From: Rhyzopertha dominica | Lineage: Eukaryota > Arthropoda > Insecta > Coleoptera > Bostrichidae | DNA: 64,000 nt | Direction: 5' to 3' | NCBI GenBank assembly: GCA_025024175.1 | Contig: QCXZ01000001.1 | Coordinates: 30,808,942-30,872,941, forward strand | Shown: positions 8,471 to 21,065 of the stretch, one piece after another | Position numbering within the stretch: the stretch's first letter is position 1 | Layout of the letters: each line of letters starts with the position of its first letter | Position numbers and translations under genes: made by a program | Notes under the pieces: generated by a model | What the model saw: the letters and a program-made list of their open reading frames with translations, nothing else | Databases searched by the model: none | What the model was told of the DNA's origin: nothing

Positions 8471-11400
8471 AATTCTCAAGATTACATTTAAACTTCTGCT
8501 TAGTTTTGCTGAGTATTTGTATCGATAGTTTATAGAGGTATGGCAAATTTCTTGTAAAAGCTTCGTTACCTTGTTCATTTGGCACTGTTGATGAACTGCA
8601 ACACTATAAAAACTATAAAAAGGTCGAGTAACTTAACGCTATGGGGTCCGTTTTTGATGAGTCACCGATTTGCAGTCAAAACGTACCTACCTACATCTGG
8701 GAACCGTGCTGTAGTCAGAATCTTAGCTAATGGATCATTATGGACCAATAACATGGTGGAAATTTAATATTACTTTAAATGACTTAGTGGTATAGTTATT
8801 ACAACAAAACTACATAACTAAATTCACAGTTACACATTTGGTTAAATCATACTCTCAAATATGTTCCCATTTTCACCTAACAGCATTAACAACTCATAAG
8901 GAAGATAAATGCGGCAACTTGCCTTCTAATAACTGGAAGATATCCGTAATTTGGCATCTTTGTATTACAAAAGACAAAAAATCACTAGAAGATGAACTTA
9001 AAAATGATTACAGTAAGTTATTTGCACAGTACTCAAATGTTACATACCGCGTGGATGATGTTCTGAAGCCATGATTTTTTTATATTAGTGCAACTACTTC
9101 CACAAAAACTCAATTTTAACCTTAGTTTTATCTGCACAAAAGAAAGGTTCCTTCTTGAGATGGTAATGAAAAATTGTCTTCGGAATACTTGTACTTACCT
9201 ACTTCCTGTGTGATTCTGGAAATTTAGGAAGCAGTTGCAGCCGTATACAATTAACACTTTTACAAATGTATCGTAAATATTTGGACGTCACTGATACTAA
9301 CCAATTCTTGTCAGCGCTGATTTCTGGATATATCACTTCTGATGGGTTTCGTAGGATTTTTTCATTTGAGATAACTGCGATACTTGTAAATTTCAAATAT
9401 TCATTTACTCAATTGGTCAGGTATAGCGAATCATATGTAGTTATTATAAAAATATCAAAATTTAAGGTGCGTTGGAATCTAATGTTTAACCTCAATTTGG
9501 CCACGACCAGTAAACCTTTTATCTGCTTTAATTTTGACCGTAATTCAGATATCCGCCTAATGCTTGTTAACAACCTTCGTAACAGACAAGCAATCTTATG
9601 ACTTGACGTTTTGGGATTTTCTCAACCATGTTTAGTTCCACTTTTTCCCCGAAATTGTTAAAGGATAAGAGCAGGAAAACTTTGGCTTTAGTGTGTGGAA
9701 TGTAGATTTGAAAAGTCTTCTTCAGTATTTGTTTAACTGTAGGTTACTTAGCCCGTCCGTATTTATAATAAGTAAACATCCTATCACGTTTTCTAGTAAG
9801 AAATTTGAAACCACTTCCCTTGTTAATAAATTTGCTCTTTTACTTATATCGCGGCAAACTCTTTAAGAAAGCAATATCATCTTTAATTTATAGAGCTATG
9901 CTCCTCCTTCTGAATCTTAATTCTGCGCAATTTAAGGGTTATTACAAAATGGCACACACAATTTTTAAACGTGTCTTTATAATTCGCTACATGCATAATT
10001 GTTTATTAATTGGCAGTATACTTATTTATATTCAAGTCAGACAAGTAGATAGATCAACCAGAAATAGGTAGGTACTTGCCTAATTTTTTTCTTATCATTT
10101 TGTCTTCCATATTCTGTTTAGTTTTTCCTTCGAACTCAAACTTGCCTTCACAACGCGGTCGCCACATGCAACAAGCCTTAATATGCCAACCTTGGTCGAG
10201 ACTTGAAGCTCATGATTAGTTAAGAAATTGATAGAAAAATCGAGAGTCATTCTTCATTGACGTATAGTTTACGATATATGTATGCGATAAATCAGTACAT
10301 CACATCACTGTTTTGGGGGTAAATCACTATACCAGTTTAGTAATGTAAAGACTAACTTTTGGTTAGGATTTTGGATAATGTAACGTGTCTGAAAATATTT
10401 TCCATAAAAGTCGAATGTGAATGACTACCAAACATTCGTTCATGCGTAGAATAGTTCACATAACTAAGTTAAAAAACGATAAATTGTGATTCTATTTCAC
10501 CACATTTTCGACAATCTGGTCAACGAATCATGTGCTTTACTTTTAATAGCGTAGTTAAATGACATCTGTTTGTGCATAAGTGACCAAAATTAAAAATTTG
10601 CTCTTTTAATGGTACCTGCATATTTTATAGCATTTATTGCTACTGCTTTTCTTTGATTGTTCGTCAGTGCTTACGAACTGAAAAACCTACAATTGCAATC
10701 TCTTATTGTGACAAACCAGCCCATAAATTAACATCATTGAATTATTTAATAGTCCAATCAATTCGAAGATTCCTTCAGGATATTTTATAGGCACTGAAAA
10801 ATTCAATGCGTAATTACGAATCAAAACTCACGGGTTTTATTACCAGCATAAATAACAGACACAAAAGAGGTAGCAGTTACATGATTTGCCATGTCCTCTA
10901 TTTAACTTTCGCTTTTACGGATACAACCAGCACCTGCAGAAGCTGAATTAGTAATCCCAAATTTGCTAGCTTAGTCGCAATTTGCCATTTTAATTGCCAG
11001 TCGTAATTTAACAAGTTGCCATATAACGGTGTGCCATACAGAAATGGAAAGTGCCCGTGGTTTAGTGCCATTTTCGTACGCCAGTGCTATTAAAAAGCAA
11101 TTGATGCTAAGATTAGGTTTTTTGATAATAAACTAATAAATCTTGCAACGAACTCAAAGAAAACACCTGTTTGACGTTTGGTAAGGTTTTTGTGTGTGGA
11201 AAAATTAATCCGTCCTTACATGCCTCGAGATATTATGCAACCGTCCGAGTAAAATTAGTTGTATAGTCTGTAGATAGTCTGATAATTAGAAAATGTGAAA
11301 CTAGGCTGATACGTGCAGCTGTCAGCCCAGTTGCTGTCTAGTAGTCCAATTGTACCAAAGTTTTTCTTCGCCCGCTGGCGGATGTAATTAGAACTTTGTA

Positions 11401-13690
11401 TATTTTTCCTTGTTTTTGTAATTAATAAAAGTTGGGACAGTGGACCAGTCTAGTCTTAGAACTGTTAATAATGTGACGACGGATCACGAAAGTGTTTCTT
11501 CATTGTTACCAATCAGAGTGCAAATAGTTTTGGCACGACACCTGGCTTCAAAATTTGTACAAATGATTAGTTTTGTAAATGTAAAAATGCACCGATGTTC
11601 ATATTTGCACTTTGTTCAAGTTTCTAGTAAAAGTTCCTACTGGTTATGGTGGAAACTTTTACTGAAACTTTCATACAGCTTTGAAAACCAAAGACTTTTG
11701 TAAACTACCCTTAGGTTTGAGGACCATGTGTGCCTAGTTTGTAGATCTGTTGTACATACAAGTTAAGCCCCATTGTGTTGTTATCGTAGTGGATGTCTAT
11801 TTTTCGACACACGCTGTGCAGTCGGCGGTTCTTTGTAATGCTGTAAATTGTGTTGAAGTTGTAAAATATGTATGAAGTTTTTTGAAGAAAAATATATGTT
11901 TAATAACTATCATGTGTTGTTACTCCCTATTAATTGAAGTATTGAGTGTAGTGGAGAGTTAGTCTGTGCTTAATAAATAACAATTAATTTGCAACATACG
12001 AAGAAGGTTTTTAATATTAATTAATTGTGCTTTTATTGTGTTTGATTGAAAATCGCACGTGAATATGTACAAACAACTGCAATTTACAAGTCAAAACATT
12101 AATAATTCAACTGTCACTTTTAGAAACTTATGATGAATGAGCAAAATAGCGTCTCGATAATCTTTTGTTTTACATGACCTTTATTTTCTTTGCTGTAAGG
12201 TATAGCGACAGTGACAAATGGAGCCTTTAAAATTTTCAAGGCAGCATGAGTACTCGTTTAACGAAGAAATGAAGGGTTTCATACTTAGTACTTTTAAAAT
12301 CGGATATCTGGCGAAGATGGGCCAATAATTCAAATGTAAAATCCATGCAAAACAAGTATAATGGTATACGAGGGTGACTGCTTTCAGCGTCCATAAATAT
12401 TATCTTATAAGTATAATGGTATCTCATTAGTTAGGTTTGACACCCATGAGACAAAATATGTTTTAAGGAAAGGTCCTAATTAGTTAATTAACTAAAGTAG
12501 CGACAGTATCTGAAATCCACCCTACGTTTGAATTTTCTTCCAATATACTTTTATTTCTAAGCTAGTATTGAACCACCAAAAAGACGATATTTTTAGAAAG
12601 TAATGTTCGTGCTCGTCATCTCCAAACTTCTACTTTTAATTCCAGGTAATAAAATAAGCAAATGGTTATTTGCTTCAAAATGCATGAAATATATTGTCCC
12701 ATATTCATGCTTATTTGTTCTTAAACTGTTTTTGCACCATGATACCTGTATGTGCAATTAGATTTTGCTTCATGGTTGTCGTTAAACATGAATTTTGATG
12801 CTCAGTAGGTTCGTACATGTCAAATTTGGATTAAGGCTATGAATGACATGCACCATGGTATGATATTAAATGCTGAGGTATAGAGGTTGTGATTAACTTT
12901 NTAATTTGATACAAGGCGGCGGTGAGCTTGCATCTATAGCTTTTACACTTTTAAACTAGTGTTGATCTTATTCGATATTTTTTAACGGTAAAATGGCATT
13001 TCTGTGTCTAGACTTCGAGATTTCATACATCAATGATTTCCGGTTCTTCCATATTCAAGTATCCCGCTCTTTTTGGAGGGAAAATAACGGACTTTGCGGT
13101 ATTCTCTGAATCTAGGGCTTTACTTTTGCCTAGCTTTAACTGTGGTGATTTAGGTGTCATTTCGTCATTGGGTGTCGTAAACGCATTAAATAATCTCGTT
13201 AATCTTACCGCTTACTGTAAAAATCTCTTCACTAAAATATTGATGACAAACATCCTTGGATTAAACCGAGAGGTTGTGGACCAAAGAAGAAGAAGAAAAG
13301 TCCATCGAATAAATAGTGCAGCTACACAGTTTCAGTTATATTGCATCAGTAGAATGTAACTCAAATAATGAAGTCGCTTGACACCATACATACCTAATAC
13401 CAATACTTTAAAGAGTCACTGTTTCAGAATAGAGTTCAGTCTATTCAGGAATTTGTGTACATAAAAATGTACACACAAAATCAACTTTAACATTTTTGGA
13501 TACTCACTGTCACTGCCTAAATTCAAATCTTAAATGGCAACATAACTATATTTTCGATTTGCAAACTGCCACGGAACTGTGTATGAACGAAGTTTACAAG
13601 GTAAAATGTAAATTCAANTTAAAAAAAACTGGAAATACTGTACCTAAGNGCTTACCAGTTTCAATTTTCTGAGAAAACAAAATCAATATT
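8471..13690. other. No recognisable gene (5.2 kb)
   Basis: Several open frames of 60-110 codons occur, but none has a recognisable domain or coding character. A 14-base direct repeat (AAGTATAATGGTAT) occurs near 12354 and 12411. Otherwise I see nothing I can name. Confidence 0.4.
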
Positions 13691-13699
13691 TCATTAAAC

Positions 13700-14060
13700 A
13701 TAGTTCCAACAACTTACCAACCAACACGACCATTTTTGGGGTAGAAACTCAGCTGTGTTATTAGAAAGACCCCTGGTGACATTCCAACCAATTATAACAA
13801 AGGGCAAACCGACCTTTACGTAACATCATCGCCGATTACAGCAGACACGNCGGTCATTATCACGGCCACTCGNACCGCTAGGACAATTAATNAAGGTGGC
13901 ACAAATANTATAGTTGAAAATGCCCAGCACGGGCCAACGGGCAGGTGGAACCTCTCGTTCCTTGATCGGCAGACTACCTGATCAAGTATGCATACAAATC
14001 TTATCTGCCCAGAGCCAAGAAACCGACAGATGTTCGTCGGCTCCGAGTTGATACATTTTT
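13700..14060. promoter_or_regulatory. G+C-richer unique island, candidate regulatory element 2
   Basis: Non-repetitive block with more G and C than its flanks and several ambiguous bases (N), including CCTTGATCGGCAG and ACCTGATCAAG segments around 13960-13990. No coding frame is convincing. Candidate conserved noncoding element by composition only; it could also be an old transposon interior. Confidence 0.22.
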
Positions 14061-14640
14061 GCTCGCATTTTCACTGAAACGGATGAGTACTGATACTAAA
14101 GAGGCGGCAAAAGTGTGTAAAGCCTTATGCTAACACTTTAGGAACTTTAAACCAGTCGATTCATTTATCTTCACAAGCAAATACCTAGACTTTTACCTTC
14201 ACTGCAAAATAATGTGCTTGAAAAACATAAAAAGTACATTCATCGTTACAAACATTCAGTAATAAAGATAATCCTCTGGTGAAAAAGTCAAAAAAGTGAA
14301 CAGGATTTAGCGATGGAGCTCGAAACCCAAAAATTCACAAACACGGTAAGATGGAAAAACATTGTATTTCAAGGAAATTATAATCTTTTTCCATATTTAA
14401 TCTAGAAATTGCATTAGAATTGGAACTTTCAAGTTAAAGATATCACCCCTATATGTGGAGTTACTAAAATGATTTTAGTACGTTCAGAACGTTTCCGACT
14501 TCGACAAGCACAATTTCGCTGATTTGAACCTTCCGCGCGACTGCATCCTATCACAATAAATTTTAATTCTCCTAAGTACTTTTTTCGGAACCTACATTTT
14601 AAATCACCACGCTTTGTAAATTACTTTTATATTTATCTAC
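14061..14640. other. No recognisable gene
   Basis: AT-rich sequence with no supported feature, ending at the decayed BEL/Pao element. Confidence 0.4.
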
Positions 14641-14642
14641 AA

Positions 14643-16335
14643 GATGTCAATCGGTTAGTTCGCCTTCGTTGGTCTTAATGGTGGCTGCTGTCGCCATTTC
14701 TTCACGTGACTTCTTCTTGGTGGTATGATTGATGCCTAAGACATTCAGATTCCATAAATTACTTATACATGTAACTTTTACCGGTAATGTTTACAAAGTC
14801 GTCATTGCCAAAGACACGCTAGGAATATTGGTCACCACCTTTCCCATAACAGTTCAACCCAAAATCGTCTTAACCGCAACTAAACAACATTGCAACAGGA
14901 CTTTCTTTCCCGTGTACAGTATTCCCGCTATGTCTGTCCGATCAGTAGCTCTATAGGACCAGCTTGAGTAGCGTCAGAGACTTTTATGCCTCTAAATTTT
15001 TTAGTATGTTTAATCATGGCCTACGAAATACTAGCGCAATCTCATTGCAGATCGTTACTTGGTCCAGACTTGGTGGTACTGTTATATTATTTATTATTGC
15101 ACAAAGTTATATCGTAGCAGTTGTGTTCGATGGCATTTTCGACTCCCCTAAAGAGACAATGTATTAATTTCTCTATATGCCTTGGTTTATACCCTACAAC
15201 TTCGAAGCAGTTAACTGTGTCGATAAGCGCACGAACCGTTAAAAATCCCTCAAGACTCTTAATCGCTATCAGCAATGTTTGTAAGAACACGTATGGATTA
15301 GTGTTGTTTGCAAGGACTTTATATTGTGCAAGTTCTTCAAAGCTATTGATATGCGGATTCGGATCGGAAGGCGTTTTACTAGACGGTAAATCCGTACACA
15401 TTAAACTAACGTGTGCTTTATCGCAAATTAAGCACCGCAATCGCGGCCGACACTCCCTGGAGGTATTGCCCAACTTCAAACAACGAAAACATGCATGTTT
15501 ATCGGATAGTTCTTTTTATCTTCCAACGAGAGTCTACGCTCTTCATTCTTCAGAAACTGTATCAAACTTTCCAGCGGTTTCCCAAACGGTCGTCTCCCAA
15601 TGCTGATGTTAAGCTAGCTTGCGGCAAGGTCCTCTGACTGAAAATGTGCAGTCCTGAAGATCGTCGCCAGGCCCTTAACAACTGGGGCGGTAAGCTTGAT
15701 TTGATCAATGGGAAAAACATAGGAGAACACTTATCCGACGTTACTCCTAATGTATCGAGAGATCTTTTCTGCGTCTCAATAGTGTCATAGAGGTTAGAAA
15801 TATCTACATTCCGAAGACATATGCAGCGTTGTTTAAAACTAACTTCAACAACTCTCTAACACGTACCTCAGTTTGAAGATCTCTCTAAAATGATTACCTT
15901 CGTATAGTTTGCTGCTACCTAGTAGCTTGGACAAAGTGTTCAATTTTGTCTTGATCATTAACGTCATCATCTTCATGTATCTTTTTAAATTGCGACCAAA
16001 ATGTAACGTTCGTTGTGTTTCCACCGGGTCAGTAAATTTATTTAGAAGACGACCAATACTTCTCCAAAGGAGTTTGCATTTCTTGACGTTAGGCGTCCAC
16101 TGCCTCAACTTCATTTAAAAGTTCTTGTTTTGTTACATCTTCGTTTAACATTTCCCGGTAGATTTCATTATCACACCTCTTGAGGTCAGAGAACTTATCT
16201 TTGAACAAATTGTATGTAGCAGCGATAGTATCGACGTTTATTTATTGTTCCGACAATAACTGCTTCAAGTTATTCGCCTCCCGTGTAAAATCGCTCCAAG
16301 AACACTTCTTCCTTCTTCTCCATGTTTGGCGTCTT
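14643..16335 (-). pseudogene. BEL/Pao LTR retrotransposon gag-protease relic
   Basis: Minus-strand fragments in several frames follow the order of a BEL/Pao gag-protease polyprotein. From 5' to 3': a helical N-terminal region (REANNLKQLL, about 16285); a gag core with FWSQFKKIHED (about 15980); VRELLKL and LGVTSDK...LLRAWRR (about 15850-15660); a zinc-knuckle pair with LGNTSREC and CLICDKAH (about 15480-15400); a retropepsin-like domain with RALIDT (about 15225); then IELLIGADIAG and ...NLNVLGI...KKKSREE (about 14945-14690). The expected protease active-site DTG reads DTV, which would abolish cleavage. Frameshifts and stops break the frame throughout. Reverse transcriptase, RNase H, integrase and LTRs were not recognised, so this is a truncated, inactive copy. 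Confidence 0.75.
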
Positions 16336-16619
16336 GCACGTCAACTGGTATTAAAGTTCACTTTCAGCAATTCACACCGCTTTTATTTTTTACTACTTTT
16401 TCAATCTGAAAAAGTCAAACATACCAGGTCACTTTTAAAAAATACAAAAATTACATGAACCAACTACTTTTTATAGCATTCACAGCAAACATTAATCCCA
16501 ACGTTTTTCTAATAAGGCTACATGTCTTTAAAAAACAAAATTATTCTGTCAATTCTGCAAAGCACGACCCTATTGCGTATTTCAGGTCATTATTTGATAA
16601 AAAACAACTTTTTTTTAAG

Positions 16620-17045
16620 AATTAATGGTTGCAAGAGGCTAGGTGCGGACTGCAAGGTGGATGACTACTGTTTGAACTGTTTCTGCGTTATGCACGTTAC
16701 AGGGCAGAAGGGAAGCTGTCTGAGTAGAATTGTGGTGTCTTTTTCCGTGAGAAGCTGCTTTCAAGTTCCAGAAAGCTGCGTCGTTTCCTTCTTGAGTGGT
16801 GAAGAGCCCTCATGGACTCATGGCAAGGGGTCATACTGGTAAATTTAGGTGTTAGTCTCAGTTGCAATCCCATAAAAGACAAAGCAGTCAAGTTCTCCAC
16901 TCAAAACTGTCATCCAAACAGTTTTCGTTGGAGACTGAGTAGATTGGGTATCCATTGCCCCGGCACCTCTCAGCCCTAAATACTCATGTAGAATTTTAAA
17001 AACACTCGCTTCTGATATTTTTACTTCTCTAGCAATAGGATACAC
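16620..17045 (-). pseudogene. Strongly decayed mariner-like transposase fragment
   Basis: The minus-strand translation from 17045 begins with a helix-turn-helix-like segment (IAREVKISEASVFKILHEYLGL) typical of the DNA-binding part of mariner transposases. Further on, a HESMRALHHSRRK stretch may correspond to the SMEWRH block between the first and second catalytic aspartates. No catalytic motif is preserved and the frame is broken, so the assignment is tentative. It sits between the BEL/Pao relic and the non-LTR element on the same strand. Confidence 0.4.
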
Positions 17046-17733
17046 TTAATCTTCAAATTTGTTGATCTGTTTGGTACGTGCGTCTACAGGTCTTTTTTGT
17101 ATTACCGGCCTCATTTGAAATCCAAGCACCAAAATTTGACTTGTTAGTACGACAGGCTGTGTGTGCCATACATTGCTACCATTTCATCATGGATATAAAT
17201 TTTATGGCACAACTGTGTTCAAGGTTATACCACCTCCCTTTTGCGTCTTTGAATTGATATAAAAATTTATTTATTTATTTATTCTTGTATCAACAGGACA
17301 AGGCCCATATAAAAGATATAATATACAATAAATATGTAGCGAACCAAACAACAAAAATATAATATAGATATCCAAATACATAGAAAAAACAACAAAATTT
17401 ATGTTTTGGTAAAACTAAATAATGATTGGTATAAATTATAATTATGGAGTTTCAATATGCAAAATTCATTAATACTCCAGAACTATTTTAGACTTATTTC
17501 TTATGTAGCCATAAGATTTATTGTAAAAAATTAAACCAATGGGAGTTCAAATTGCACAGTTTAGATAACCTTCGTATGACTGTTTCTTGTTTTTCATAAG
17601 CCAACATGGAACTTTCAAAATAATATTGACTGGTACGAAGAATTCGAATTGGTATATGGAAGTTGAAATTATTGATAATACCATAGATAAATTAAGATTA
17701 AATTAATTTATCTATGATAATACTAGAACAGAA

Positions 17734-18060
17734 TTAGATTATTATATCCAAAAAGATCCACTCTATTTCTCGCCGAGTCCAGATTTCAAATAGAAAAAGA
17801 CTGGAAACATCATGATTCGTATAATGTAATGGATTGCCAGTTTTACAAGCTGCAAATCTTAAATATAAACGGTTCAATGATTCCAATTTTCCAATCAAAC
17901 CTAATTCATGAGGTCTCCATATTGTTGAGGCGTACATTAATTTTGAGTAAATGAAAAAGAAATAGAGTACTCGAAAAGTATTGGTCGTTTTAAATTTAAA
18001 AGAAAACCTTTTTATGAAGTAAATCTTACTACGAATTCTAATATCCAAATGCAATATGTG
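17734..18060 (-). pseudogene. Non-LTR ORF2 C-terminal fragment
   Basis: The translation contains RVLYFFFIYSKLMYASTIWRP, then LIGKLESLNRLYLRFAACKTG and NPLHYTNHDVSSL. This is the region downstream of the reverse transcriptase fingers and palm in CR1/Jockey-like ORF2 proteins, where YASxVWxPH and LExxQRxFLRF motifs recur. Only about 105 residues are left and no catalytic motif is included. It abuts the ORF1 relic because the intervening 2-3 kb of a complete element is missing. Confidence 0.7.
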
Positions 18061-18072
18061 CTTTAAAGGTCA

Positions 18073-18880
18073 TCACGAATATAGTAGAGATGGAGTGCCA
18101 GCCGACGAAGTATTAACAGAAGATGCACGAGCGTGCGTCTTATTTAAGTCGATTTTGGAAATAATTGGTATACCTCTTACGTATTTAATAAAAATGTCAT
18201 TTTCTCCATTGTTTTTGCGACGCTTAANTTCTTGAACCAATCTTAGAACGAAATTCCCTTGTTTACGCGTTAGATCGCCAAATATAGACACTGAATTCCT
18301 ACAAATGTTTTTTTTCTGATGGAAATCCAGTGCACATTTTCTGCCAACGGACGAGTCACCATTAATGGGTCACTAGCCCCATTTGAGAATTTATTCCCAA
18401 GCCATGACACTTTAATACCATCAAGATTGAATGGAACATCGCCAGAATAGCCTTTAAGGATTTCGCCAAATTTATCCACATTATATCATTATAAACAATG
18501 ATATTTCTCTCCCGAGATCTTCGGTCCATAACTTCTGAGATTACATCCTCAGTCAAATAAAAAGGGTTCTCTTCGATGGTATCGATCCTCTCCTCGATCG
18601 CAACAATTTTTTTCTTCATATTTTTAGTCAAATTATCGAGCTTGGCAGAAGTATATATAGAATTTTTGAATTATTGTTGAGTTTATCAAATTCGCTGCCA
18701 ACATTCGTACTGTCATCGCTCCCATTATTATTACGCGAATGAGTATATTTCCCGCAACACAAAGCAAATCCACCATCAGGCTCAAGTTTAGCTCTTTTTT
18801 CACAAGATGGGTGATAGTGAACTCCACGTTTTGCACACTTCACAGAATTATCATTCGTTAATGTAAAATGTAGCATTCTT
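18073..18880 (-). pseudogene. Non-LTR ORF1 (nucleic-acid-binding protein) relic
   Basis: Three overlapping minus-strand frames carry, in order, a PHD-like Cys/His segment (VKCAKRGVHYHPSC, near 18830), a coiled-coil stretch (KKKIVAIEERIDTIEEN, near 18600), an RRM-type start (RRSRERNIIVYN, near 18500) and a C-terminal basic domain (GENDIFIKYVRG, near 18180). This domain order is that of ORF1 proteins of CR1/Jockey-like elements, which bind the element RNA. At least two frameshifts and an ambiguous base break it. Confidence 0.7.
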
Positions 18881-19040
18881 TTCTGGGCATAAAAATCACT
18901 TGTAAGGAATTTTAGCACGTGCCTCACTCTGGGTTTGAAGGATAGGCGACGAAAACCAAACGTAACACGGGAACAAGCCGGGATTCTTCGCAAAAAAAAG
19001 TAGATGTTACAGCACAAAACATGAACCGTCCGGCACGGAT

Positions 19041-20550
19041 TCAAAGGAACCTGAGTCTAAACTTTAATAAATTTTGATATGAACAAAAGCACGAACAAAA
19101 GCTTTGTTCTATTCGCTACGCACATGCGCAAAATGGCAAATGTTAAGTGATTGAAATCAAATTTACAAATGGNACTACAAACTGCCACAAAAGCTTGACT
19201 TAAAAAATCATGATAGCGTATTGATTTTATGGCTAGCTAGATAACATAACAAACTTTGCTCAATACAGAAGGTAAGTAACATTCAGGAACAAATAACGCA
19301 AAATTGAATTTCTCTAGAAAATGCTGAGCCTACTACATGAATATCTGTTATGGAAAACTTATTCGAATATTGTAGCATTTGCCTTCAGATAAAAAAATAG
19401 GTCTGACAAAAGATAAGATATCTCCAAAATCTAAACTCTACATTTTCAGATGTTAGGGGGCAAAAAAAAATTATAAATACCTAACACTAATGGGGGAAGA
19501 GGAGCACATACATTTAGCTCTTATTCAGATACTCTTCATTATCTGCCAGGTTCCGCTTCTTTAAAATTGGTATTCGCTTTTCCGCATCGTGCTTAATTGG
19601 CGCTGCTCTCGGTTGGTAGTGCTCTCGGTGTAAAATAATTCCGGGCAGATGCGCTGGTACAAATTGAATCAAGAAGAAAAAAAGTGGGTTACAGTTATGG
19701 AGACATGTGCCACGCAGGACGCTGATTATTGATGGTTCACTGATGCAAATTCGAAGTACCTGTTTGACTTTTATTATATGCTTATATACAAACGAACTAT
19801 AAAATGCACGAAAAAGTTCTGGGACGCCTAGGCGATTGATTATATGAATGATATGAATGGTGTGTAGGTAGATACCGTCTTAAACAAGTTGTTTGTTTTT
19901 AGCTGATTGATGATTGGTGCTAACAATGACAACTATTTGTCATATCGTATCATAGAATGTTCAGCTAACCTAGCATGTATCCTGTACTTGTAGAAAAATT
20001 TATAAACAATCAAAGTTTGTGTTACTTTTAATTTTTGGTGCCATTTTTGTGCCAATGCTGGTGAAACATTCATTATAGTAACAAATTAGTTGTTTCATTG
20101 GTTAATTTATAAATATAACTGTAATATTAGTTTTGTTATTTTTGAATGCTTTTTTAGAATAAATATTTCTTTATTGTATTAATTCGAGTCTTTTATTGAG
20201 TTTTATAATTCTTATATTCGTTTTTTTCCGATGACTTTGAGACTTTTTGTGAATTTGTTCTTATTTTTTCTTGGTTTTCTATTGATGTTATGATATCAGG
20301 GTTTTGTTTGTTGCTTTTATTCCGTGCATTACATTATTTAAAAAGTATATCAATTATTATTTGCGCTTCTATTGGAGCATAGAATTCTTGCGGTGTTTTC
20401 TGTCTTATTAGAAGAATTAATATCTTAAAAAAATGAGTAACTGTTAATTGTTACTTGTTTAGTTTGTTCCCTATTGATAAATTTAGCATTATTGAGTAGT
20501 GATCGGTAAAGTATATAGCCATACCTCTTTTCATCAATTTCATTATACCC
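19041..20550. other. No recognisable gene
   Basis: AT-rich sequence with no supported gene. A T-rich stretch lies around 20000-20450. Confidence 0.4.
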
Positions 20551-20559
20551 TCGCTGCGC

Positions 20560-21065
20560 GTCCGAGGACTGGAACTTATGACAAGGTACAAATGTGACTA
20601 TAAAAATTTACAATTACGAGCAGTTATTAAATGTCTCATAAAGAAACGGACGAAGTTGCAGATAGTCTTTCTTGACAAAATTATAAACGTTATCTGCAAC
20701 AAATATCAAAGTATTCCGGCTTAACTCCTTCGACTGCCGTTTTGTCGCTGACCTCAACCATTTAATTAGACTGCGCTAGATTGACGTGCATCATACGGTC
20801 GGCCTGCCTTATTCTGACCTTACAAAAACATCTATTGGGGCAATAAAATGTTAAACTCGCCAGTGCCTTCATCGGTTCGAAATTAAGCGACTTTTTCGCC
20901 TGACCAGAAAATTCCGGGACCGTTAAAAATGTAGCGGCCTACAGCAGTTTCCTGATCAAACTTTTTGTTCGAATCGAATGCTTGTTTCCTGGAACGGGGG
21001 ATTTTATTTGGTTGAACTGTTTGAAAAGGCTATCAGGTTCAAGTAGTTGTGAAAATGCCAACGGG
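20560..21065. promoter_or_regulatory. G+C-richer unique island, candidate regulatory element 3
   Basis: Non-repetitive block with moderate G+C, an ATTTAATTAGA homeodomain-type core (about 20760), TGACGTGCA (about 20783) and a perfect 10-bp hairpin (GTTGCAGATA at 20655-20664 with TATCTGCAAC at 20691-20700). There is no coding frame. Its composition is unlike the neighbouring AT-rich DNA. Regulatory role is inferred only. Confidence 0.3.

Larger units (their letters stand above)
17262..19040 (-). mobile_element. Non-LTR retrotransposon with large internal deletion (ORF1 plus end of ORF2)
   Basis: The minus strand reads ORF1 (about 18880-18075), then jumps directly to the C-terminal end of the reverse transcriptase ORF (18054-17734), then a 3' UTR, and ends with a (TAAA)n tail at about 17288-17264. 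The endonuclease and most of the reverse transcriptase are missing. The tail marks the 3' end of a CR1/Jockey-type element inserted on the minus strand. It cannot move by itself. The 5' boundary is uncertain. Confidence 0.7.

Noticed and set aside
13033..13359. Open frame of 108 codons on the + strand
   Set aside because: No domain; composition like the surrounding noncoding DNA.
15087..15606. Plus-strand open frames opposite the BEL/Pao relic
   Set aside because: Shadows of the minus-strand gag-protease sequence.
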